A DNA stretch of 10,784 nt from Euperipatoides rowelli. Its lineage: Eukaryota > Onychophora > Udeonychophora > Euonychophora > Peripatopsidae. The notes beneath the pieces are model-generated. The model saw only the letters and a list, made by a program, of their open reading frames with translations, made no database searches and was not told where the DNA came from. The translations under genes were made by a program, and so were the position numbers. Each line of letters opens with the position of its first letter. Within the stretch, counting starts at the first letter, position 1. Shown piece after piece: positions 1-7,200 of the stretch. Location of the stretch: assembly GCA_003024985.2 (NCBI GenBank), contig PXIH01S0047484.1. One strand, written 5' to 3'.

Positions 1-200
1 CACATCTAAAGAACTAAGATGACCAGTTTTTGATACGAACATTGTTTTATTTACATGCTTACATTAAAATGGCTTATTAGCCTACATTATATCAGCTCAT
101 CGTCTGCTTTTCTCTCGCTCACATCTCACTCTCGCGATACATAACTATCACATGATTTTAGGCTAGTTAATGTAGTTTAATACATAACGGAGTGGGGGGC
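1..200. other. Unassigned AT-rich flank
   Basis: No open frame, RNA gene or repeat family was recognised here. The last bases (about 187-203) form a G-rich stretch just before the first readable retrotransposon codons. The stretch may be internal retrotransposon sequence too decayed to read, or host DNA next to a truncated element. Confidence 0.4.
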
Positions 201-1034
201 GGAGTTGAATATATGTTAACGGTCAACTATATGTAAAAATTTGTGAAATCAGTTTTATGAAAGCAAAGACTTCTAAAAGTTTCCAGAGAGCGTTAGAATT
301 GATTTTCAAGATGCATGGGATACCAATGAAAACGCACTCGGACAATGAACCTGCTTTCGACTTGATAGAACTAAAAAATTTTGTAAATAAACTGGGCATT
401 AAACTAATTACATCTAGCCTTACATACTACCAATACAATGGAAGAGAGGCATATCCAAACTATAAAAAATAGCCTAATGAAATTGAGAGAGAAACCATTT
501 ATGATGTGATACAATTGATATACAACACAACTCCTAAAGAAGGTATACCAGCACCATCCAAAATCCTGTTAGGAAGATTATTGAGAGGCAGTATAGTAAC
601 TACGGACAGAGCACTGAATCCTAAATTTGACCTGGACCCAACTATAGCCTAAAGGCACTAAGGGAAAAGCAGAAAAGTCAGGAAGAATACTATAACCATT
701 GAAAGAAGAAACCGAGACCGATGGTACTAGGGGAAAAGACATAATGGAGAAAACAGGAGATGGAGTCCGTTAACGATAGTGGGAAAAGAGGATGAATCAG
801 AATCATACAGGATCAGAAAAGAGAATGAACAGGAATGCAGAAGGAAAAGAATTCACCTTAAACCACTAAGAGACAAAGGAATTGACAATGAGCGATAGAA
901 AGATTGATAATAATAAAGTGGAATCAGTAGAAAAAAAGGAAAAAGAAAACCAAAGGGAAGAAAAATCAGATGGAAAGACTAGAACAATGAGAATTATAAG
1001 AATGCCCAAAAGATTTGAAGACTACATACTATAG
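201..1034 (+). pseudogene. Gypsy-type pol remnant: integrase core and C-terminal tail
   Basis: An integrase would insert retrotransposon cDNA into the host genome; this copy cannot do so. Around 201-256 a core-like stretch is readable in frame 3 with a TAA at 231-233. The position expected for the first catalytic Asp (225-227, after GTC) reads Asn. The frame then changes, and 257-652 is readable in frame 2, with stops at 470-472 and 650-652. It contains the pieces HGIP, SDNEPAF (second catalytic Asp) and LGIKLITSS. The expected NGQAE motif reads NGREA, so the catalytic Glu is shifted by one residue. After 652 the frame changes at least twice. WSPLTIVGKED, SYRIRKENEQECRRKRIHL and, in 888-1034, RIIRMPKRFEDYIL followed by TAG match the usual pol tail. 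The family is clear; the clade (Mag-like) is only a guess. Confidence 0.8.
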
Positions 1035-1045
1035 GGTAGGACATT

Positions 1046-1056
1046 AAAGGCGGGCA
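1046..1056 (+). promoter_or_regulatory. Probable polypurine tract of the LTR element
   Basis: AAAGGCGGGCA lies 11 bases after the pol stop codon and directly before TGTGAGG, the likely LTR start. In LTR retrotransposons such a tract primes plus-strand DNA synthesis and marks the 3' LTR boundary. The position fits; the tract is short and contains two C bases. Confidence 0.5.
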
Positions 1057-1134
1057 TGTGAGGTATGACATCATCATACTAAATGCAGGATTATCATTAA
1101 TATTATGGGTTTTGAAATTGATATTAGCATGTTG

Positions 1135-1142
1135 CGCTAGAC
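1135..1142. repeat. Left 8-bp target site duplication of the 363-bp hAT element
   Basis: CGCTAGAC lies immediately before the CAGGG end and is identical to the copy after the CCCTG end. Confidence 0.9.
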
Positions 1143-1505
1143 CAGGGATCTGCAACCTTTCAGTGAAAAGAGCCAAATCTGCAAAAAAAAATGAAAAAAA
1201 AACAGAAACGGAAGAGCCGCAGAACTCAAATGATATCAAGTAACATGGTGAAACACCTCACATGATCTGCGCCGGGCAACTCGCATGAAACAACAATGTA
1301 GCACATATACAGTACAGGCATGAGGTGGGTGTCGATCTGAATAAAAAAAAAAGGTTTTCACACAAAAATAAATATTTTTATTTAAACTTATTCGTTTTTT
1401 GAAATTTTTATATTAAAATAATAACCTTCTGCCAATTTTCAAAGAGCCACCAAATTTGATGAAAGAACCGCATGCGGCTCCGGAGACACAGGTTGCAGAC
1501 CCCTG
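1143..1505. mobile_element. Non-autonomous hAT-superfamily element, 363 bp
   Basis: The element starts CAGGGATCTGCAACCT and ends AGGTTGCAGACCCCTG. The two ends are inverted repeats with one mismatch in 16. It is flanked by a perfect 8-bp target duplication, CGCTAGAC. An 8-bp duplication with CAGGG-type ends is diagnostic of hAT transposons. The interior has no transposase. It carries several GAGCC/GGCTC blocks near both ends (AAGAGCC at 1169, GAGCCGC at 1214, GGCTCCGG at 1476) and a CCGCATGCGG palindrome at 1468-1477, a layout common in hAT MITEs. It would have moved using a transposase made elsewhere. The open frames crossing it on both strands are chance. Confidence 0.9.
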
Positions 1506-1513
1506 CGCTAGAC
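1506..1513. repeat. Right 8-bp target site duplication of the 363-bp hAT element
   Basis: CGCTAGAC lies immediately after the CCCTG end. It matches the left copy 8 of 8, so the insertion has not been disturbed at its edges. Confidence 0.9.
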
Positions 1514-1890
1514 TAAGTAAGCACCGATAATTGTAATACATTGTTAATTTGAAGTTGTCAGTAGTTTATTACAGTGGGGTTCCTGTGGAATGTCATTGAA
1601 CTAATCCAAATGCAACCATTACTCATAATAAAAATAGATCACACTGCAATCATCAGTATGGAGCTTTTTGGATCAATCTGACACAAAATACTCTCCCTGA
1701 CCATGTTCCGTTGAATTTTTATATTCCTTTTTCATGTAGGCTACACAATGAATGTTTTTAATTTAAATATTACTTCTTTTGATAAATCATTGGCTGACTT
1801 TAAAACATTATGCTCGGCTATATATTCCAGTTTATGGTACCCAACTCCAACATGGCCGTCATATCTTTTACGATAGTTTAATATTTTACT

Positions 1891-1926
1891 ACAGTCCTAA
1901 CCTTACCCTGAACCCTAACTCCAACT
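1891..1926. repeat. Dispersed degenerate repeat, copy 1
   Basis: ACAGTCCTAACCTTACCCTG followed by AACCCTAACTCCAACT. Related sequence occurs at 5924-5964 (ACAGTCCTAACCTTTATCC, then CTGAACCCAAACTCCTAC) and at 6581-6605 (CAATCTGAACCCTAACTCCT). The order of blocks is shared, so these are copies of one repeat family of unknown type. Confidence 0.55.
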
Positions 1927-1985
1927 AAGTGTGACATTCAATGTGCTCAAACCCTGGGATAATCAAAAGTTGTTCCTTAAAACTA

Positions 1986-2021
1986 GACAATTATCGATAA
2001 AAGTAGTTATCGATAATTGTC
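1986..2021. repeat. Perfect 15-bp inverted repeat (hairpin)
   Basis: GACAATTATCGATAA at 1986-2000 is the exact reverse complement of 2007-2021, separated by AAGTAG. It contains two ATCGAT sites. There is no coding context. It may be the core of a very short MITE, a binding-site pair or a recent foldback. Confidence 0.8.
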
Positions 2022-2470
2022 GTCTATCTTGGGGGGGTGGAGGGTCATAAACTGGAATCTTTCCTTACGCTCCATAAAATTTTCAACATTGCCTGTAATA
2101 TTCCAAGAAGTTTGAACATTAACTTTTTTTACTGTAGGCTATTTGTATTTACTGTATAGTAGCCTATATTCTTTTACTTCTTTTTTTTTCTTCAAATTTT
2201 TAGTTTAGATGTAGCCTACTGTAAGCTGCAAAAACTGTAATAGGTCCTTCTGGGCAGTTACTTTTGTAAATTTATAAATAGGTAATAAACAAACAATATA
2301 GCTTAGCCTACTTGATATCTATTAGTTGCATTTTAATTATTTGTGATTATATGTGCTACTACATGTACTAGTTGCTGAACATTACTTTTTGATATTTTGG
2401 TTGTAGTCAATTAATTTGTTCTTTGATGTATGCGTTATATTTGTTTATGTAAAAAGTCTTATGTAATTTA

Positions 2471-2495
2471 AATAAATGTCTGCTAAAAAAAAAAA
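2471..2495 (+). repeat. Possible retroposon 3' end (AATAAA then poly(A))
   Basis: AATAAA at 2471-2476 is followed eight bases later by 11 A residues (2485-2495), then by unrelated sequence starting CCAGGG. This resembles the 3' end of a retroposed transcript or LINE/SINE. No flanking target duplication or coding body was found, so an ordinary A-run is possible. Confidence 0.3.
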
Positions 2496-3935
2496 CCAGG
2501 GACAACCACGTTGAACTATAGTATGTTGTCCGGAGTATCAATTAAATCCCAATAATATTTAAAATTTCACAAATTTCATTTCTAAACACTAGATTTATTT
2601 TTAGTAAATTACAGTACCGTACCGGTACTACAATTAAAGCGGTCCGACTCCTACCATTTAGCCCACTCTAAAGTTAATCCATAGAACAAGGTTAAACTAG
2701 ATTGGTTTATAGACAAATAATTATCATACTGTATAACTTATAGTCTACAGTAATTTAAAATATAAATTCAAGAAAAATATTACAATAAGTTACATTATCT
2801 CGATATTTTACAAAACAAACTGGGTCAACTAACCCTAGTATGAGTACAGTAACAACGAGTATTTTAGCGCAACTTCATTGAACTTTTACATTTTGTATTT
2901 AACATATATTAAAACTAAAATTTTATGAAATATTAAATAAATATTATAAAGAACAAATAGGAATACAAAAATATGATAAAAAGTAATGAAAATAATTAAC
3001 TCTTTTCTTTTCACTTCGGCAAAGTCTAAGAAGTTACAGGGATAGTGTTACCCCTTTCGTACTCTCAAATACACACTTAACTAGGCTACTAAGAATTAGG
3101 AAATAATCATTTAAAAATTGTAGGATTAAATTATTTTCTTATGAGTCATAGGGTATACTGTATATGGAATTAAATTAACTATTAAATTGCGGGATTTCTT
3201 TTCTCCAGGAAAAAGTAGACCGTACAATTATCTCGGACAGATTGGAGTAAATTTACTAGCAACTTGTTTACAGTTTATCAAACACTTTAATTTGTAATAA
3301 AATATTTAGAAACTTAATATATTTAAACCTATAATAAATTAGAAATAAATAAAATAATATATATCAACTTACTTCTTTTCTTTCTAGGAAATTTAATCAC
3401 AATAATGATCCGTAAAAATACATGAACTCTGCTCAGATGAAATGATTAATTAGGCCTATTTTAATAATAATCCTAGCTTAGTACTATCCATGCTCCCAAA
3501 AACTGACATAAATTAATGTAAATAAAATTACATACAAAACAAAAATAAAAATTAAACGAAGAAAAAAAAACAGAAGCTATTTTTGATCAATCATTAATTT
3601 TTGCAGCTAGCAAGCAATCTAATTGCAATGAACACCCATATAAATTTCAGTGGCGCTTTTGTACAGCTAGAAAATTCGTTTATTTTTCTTGACACATTCT
3701 CCCTCTATGAACAGGTTGGAGAATTAATAAACTTTCTCTAAGCGTAGGAATTGTAGACGATGAAACATGGACATTTTTATTAAATCTATTCACATTAAAA
3801 TAAACTTATTTTAAATTTCCTCTCAGCACTATTTTTAGGCTATTGAAAATTTTATTATTATTACAATATTTGGACACAAATTTGTATTCTGTAAAGAATT
3901 CATGCTTGCAGGCATGGGGAAGAGAGTAATAAGTT

Positions 3936-3954
3936 CCGCTTTATCGTAAAGCGG
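3936..3954. repeat. GC-rich hairpin CCGCTTTA-TCG-TAAAGCGG
   Basis: An 8-bp perfect stem with a 3-base loop in otherwise AT-rich DNA. The preceding and left-arm sequence GTTCCGCTTTATC resembles GTTCCGCTTCATC at 5546-5558. TAAAGCGGTC also occurs at 2636-2645. There is no T-run to suggest a terminator, and this is a eukaryotic context. Confidence 0.5.
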
Positions 3955-4099
3955 TCACATATTGGAAAATAGTCCTTAGATACTTTTAGATGATTTAAGT
4001 CAAGGTAATATATTTTAACATTAAAAAGTTGATAGTATTATCTATAATTAATATTTAAGATGATTTTACGTATTAATATGTTGCATTATATTGTATTAA

Positions 4100-4215
4100 T
4101 GGGTAGAACACTAAACTCGTTTACCCACGTGGTGTGACCGCGTGGCGTTGTTTGGTCGCCATCTTAGTAAGTGCCTGGAAATTGGCTCAAAAAAATATCA
4201 AATTGCCTGTTAAAT
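4100..4215 (+). promoter_or_regulatory. Probable MAX promoter and 5' UTR with E-box and YY1-like site
   Basis: This segment is less AT-rich than the DNA around it and ends at the MAX start codon. It contains a canonical E-box, CACGTG, at 4126-4131 within the palindrome CCACGTGG; a CGCGTG variant E-box at 4139-4144; and GCCATCTT at 4158-4165, the reverse complement of the YY1 core AAGATGGC, which is often found just downstream of transcription starts. No TATA box was evident at a fitting distance. MAX heterodimers bind CACGTG, so feedback control is plausible but not shown. The transcription start cannot be placed from sequence alone. Confidence 0.55.
4126..4131. promoter_or_regulatory. Canonical E-box CACGTG, 85 bp before the MAX start codon
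   Basis: CACGTG is the preferred site of MYC/MAX, MXD/MAX, USF and related bHLH factors. It sits in the proximal upstream region of a gene encoding one of these factors. A second CACGTG lies at 4424-4429 in intron 2. Confidence 0.6.
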
Positions 4216-4254
4216 ATGAGCGATGACGATAGAGATATTGATATTGAAAGCGAT
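4216..4254 (+). CDS. MAX: MAX exon 1 (coding part)
   Basis: Encodes [13 protein letters not shown] and ends in a strong donor, GAT|GTGAGT. The start is chosen because an in-frame TAA lies 48 bases upstream (4168-4170) with no intervening in-frame ATG, position -3 is A, and the peptide matches the acidic MAX N-terminus. Human MAX starts with a similar 12-residue exon. Ser2 and Ser12 sit in acidic surroundings suitable for casein kinase 2, which is known to phosphorylate the vertebrate MAX N-terminus; phosphorylation here is inferred. Confidence 0.93.
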
Positions 4255-7200
4255 GTGAGTTTACTTTACAATGTTTGTGGTTATCACATCATGTATATAA
4301 GCGAATCAAGGGAGTAAATATAATATTTTTTTTTTAATTACAGGATGAGACGCCCTCTGCCTCTCCTAATTTTCATACACAGGTTTGTATTTCGTACTGG
4401 TGTTTATATGTTATGGACGGAATCACGTGTAGGCTGCTCTTAGTTATTAGGCGCAAGAGTTGTCCATACATATTATAAATAGAGCAATTTTTACTATATT
4501 TTTTTTGTCCGCTGCACTACATAAGTTTATCACATAACAACAGATCTTCCCGCTTAATATTTTTTTGCATTTTAATATTTTAGCTTTTTTATATGAATTG
4601 TTTAAATAACTGCATGCAAAATATAGTAGGCTCACAATATAACGTTGTAAACATTAGTCTATAATTAAAAAAAAAATGCGAAGACAATTATTTTTATTTA
4701 TTATTTATATATCTTATTTTCTAATGGACTTATGGAATTTTAACTCCCTATTTTTCATCTTTTCAAATTATATAAACATTTTTTTTTGTACCGGAATAGT
4801 TCGAGAAACGTTATCTCAACAAAATTGTTTTTTTTTTTCATTTCGGCAGTTTTCCCCATTCCTTATTATTTTAGTACGAATACACAATAAAGTAAACACA
4901 ATGCTTATGTATACCAGTGCAAAGTTTCAAACATAATTGACCACATCTGCTGCCGTAGATTATTACTCTTTTTTTTTTTTTTTNGGGGGGGGGGGTGTAA
5001 TTTGGTCGTCTTTTGTTGATTGAATACAATGTTTTTATTCTTTTTTGGTCGTATAAGATTATTGAGAAAATTTAGCCAGGATAACCCAAATGGTAGGCTT
5101 AGACAGTACCCCAATATAGTAAATTATATTTCAATAGGTTTACAGAGTTAGTAAATCAGTTTATAGTTAGCCTAATAAGACGATCTTACTGTAAATGCTA
5201 ACTACAGATGTTCATAGGTCTAGAAATTGTATCCAAAGCATTTTTCTAGGTTGTAGGCTATTTAGGTATGAATTGTCTATTTATTTAAATGTTCAGTTAA
5301 ATGATATAATATAAGCTCTAAATTTGATTTTCCCTTAGTTTGAATTTGTGTAGATATTTTTGCGTTTATTTCAAACACTCAGATTTAACGTACATATATT
5401 AAATATTACCTAACCCAACTAAGGATATGGTAATTTTTTCAATTGAAATAATATACTTCATCAATTTAAACAAATTATTCAGATTGTTTTAAAAAAAAAA
5501 TCTGACAATTGACCTGGAAGAGCATCCTAAACCTAGAGGATGAAGGTTCCGCTTCATCATAACACATATCGTAGTTTAGTGTAATACACACATGCACATT
5601 TTTATCAAAATCTATTATTGAGTGATATTGGTTGAGAAATTTCTTTCAACTAATGGATTATCACCCCTCTTCCTAATGGGTTGAATCCATTTCTTTGAAA
5701 TGAGAATACTAATTAACATAAAATTTTGCTCAAATTTAAATCTTATAATTACAGTACTACCAACTTGTAAACAAATGTTGGCAATCAAGGTTAAAAGTAT
5801 GAAAATAAGATGTATTAATTCATCATTGCCTTCGTCTTTATTAGAATTGGCCAACTGTGTAGGCTATATACTGTAAGCCTATGCCTCAACCTTTTTTTTT
5901 TTTTTATCATGACTATTTTATTTACAGTCCTAACCTTTATCCAAATCTGAACCCAAACTCCTACATATTAAACTTATGTTATATTGCGGACTTTAACTAT
6001 AACTTGTTATAGGGTAGGCTACTATGTTACCTTATACCAATGGGATATTGGTTTTGGGCAGATCAGTATTATACAAATGATTTATATACAGTAACTGCTT
6101 GGCACCTGAAGGTTTCTTATAAGTATAAAAAAAAATTCTAGTATCTGTATACGTTCATTTTAAGTTGTGATTTTTAATCAAGTTTTATCATTAAAAGCAT
6201 TCTGCAATCAATTCTTCTGTATATATTGCAATTCGAAAATGGTGATCTTATTGGTTTTAGAAATAGGCAACCATTTTAAATTGATATCTGATTAAACCCA
6301 CTTTCTGCTTCCTCATTTTAAAATGTTATAATCCTTATCGTTTTATTGATTGTAAGCTTGGTTTGATTAATTTGATGTTTTTGTTCTACTCTCTTGAAAC
6401 TAAATGAGCTTGTACCCTAAAGCCATCTGATCATCACAAAGGGAATAATCTAGACGAGTCCCTGCATTGTTTTCAGCCTGTTGCATCTAAAACTTGTCGC
6501 ATCGAATAGACAAGTTAGCCAGCAAACTCTTAAAACCAACCAATGGCATAAGACTGTCACATAATTAAAATAGATAATCACAATCTGAACCCTAACTCCT
6601 ACTACACAACTACTGTATTCTCCAACCCTATGAATCAGCGATGCAATCGTTTAAACCTTTTTTGATAGTTTAGATGATTTTTACACAAAGTCCGTCGGCT
6701 TAAACAAGCGTTTATTTTTGTTTGTAATGGTTCTCCAAGGTTTTCAATGTGATGATATTTAGCAACAAGATGGGACGATACTCCTGGATATTACGAATGT
6801 TATAAAATGCAAAATTTCTTATGGAGATGCAACATATTTCATATCAAAGGACATTGTTTCTGCTAAACAAAATGCATTTTGGAAAACAGAAATTCCCTTT
6901 CATGGAAATTCTATAGAACGGTATAGCCTATACTTAAATCGTACAATACAGTGAAATGTTTTAATTTAGAAAGCACGGAATACAAAATTTTTTTAGATTT
7001 TAAAATAATTCACAAAAAGATGATGTGATGAATACTTCTGTCTGCATCACATCCCTATTTATTAATTTCTACACACACTCTGTTCTCCCAAAGATTAACA
7101 ATCCTAAGCATGGAAATAATTTTTCACAACTGCTTTGTAATTTAATCACAGGAGGAGAGGACGGTTTGACGTTTTAATTTTTTTTTTTTAATTAGGCTAT

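Larger units (their letters stand above)
201..1573 (+). mobile_element. Decayed, 5'-truncated Ty3/gypsy-type LTR retrotransposon (3' part)
   Basis: The + strand carries, in order, an integrase catalytic core, a pol C-terminal tail, a purine-rich tract and a TG-initiated segment. This is the order expected at the 3' end of a Ty3/gypsy element. No gag, protease, reverse transcriptase or RNase H is visible, so the copy is truncated on the left or the rest is unreadable. The pol region has several stops and frame changes, so it is inactive. A 363-bp hAT element sits inside the probable 3' LTR. The left boundary is the first codons I can read. The right boundary (TTTATTACA) is a guess from the usual TG...CA ends, because no second LTR is present for comparison. 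Confidence 0.75.
1057..1573 (+). repeat. Probable 3' LTR, interrupted by a hAT insertion
   Basis: The segment begins TGTGAGG right after the purine tract and is proposed to end at TTTATTACA. Removing the hAT element and one copy of its target duplication leaves about 146 bp, short but possible for a small gypsy LTR. No 5' LTR lies in the window, so the end cannot be verified by alignment and may be wrong. Confidence 0.4.
1574..4079. other. Gene-free AT-rich region upstream of MAX
   Basis: No coding sequence longer than chance, RNA gene or complete mobile element was recognised. It holds an inverted repeat (1986-2021), a CCCTAAC-type dispersed repeat (1891-1926), a poly(A) tract after AATAAA (2471-2495), a small GTACCGGTAC palindrome (2619-2628) and a GC-richer hairpin (3936-3954). 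The words TACTGTA/TACAGTA and TAGGCTA/TAGCCTA recur through it. It is probably intergenic, but could contain distal MAX regulatory DNA or an unseen upstream 5' UTR exon. Confidence 0.5.

Noticed and set aside
994-1243. Overlapping open frames on both strands spanning the LTR and the hAT left end
   Set aside because: They cross the transposon boundary at 1143 and the target duplication, so they cannot be one ancestral gene. No domain is visible.
1900-1926. Interstitial telomere repeat (CCCTAA-like)
   Set aside because: Only isolated AACCCTAACT-type units occur, without tandem repetition. They fit the dispersed repeat better.
3936-3954. Intrinsic terminator
   Set aside because: The hairpin has no following T-run, and this mechanism does not apply in a eukaryotic pol II context.
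4447-4635. 62-codon open frame on the - strand at the start of intron 2
   Set aside because: It lies in T-rich intron sequence and has no family resemblance.
4676-4936. 86-codon open frame on the + strand, rich in Phe and Ile
   Set aside because: The hydrophobic look comes from T-rich DNA in intron 2. No signal peptide plus domain pattern or splice evidence supports a gene.
4905-5114. 69-codon open frame on the - strand
   Set aside because: It runs through the T15-N-G11 homopolymer, giving poly-Lys and Pro-like residues. It is an artefact.
5615-5854. 79-codon open frame on the - strand in intron 2
   Set aside because: It has no recognisable domain, its codons reflect AT-rich composition, and there is no promoter or conservation evidence. 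Chance frames of this length are expected here.
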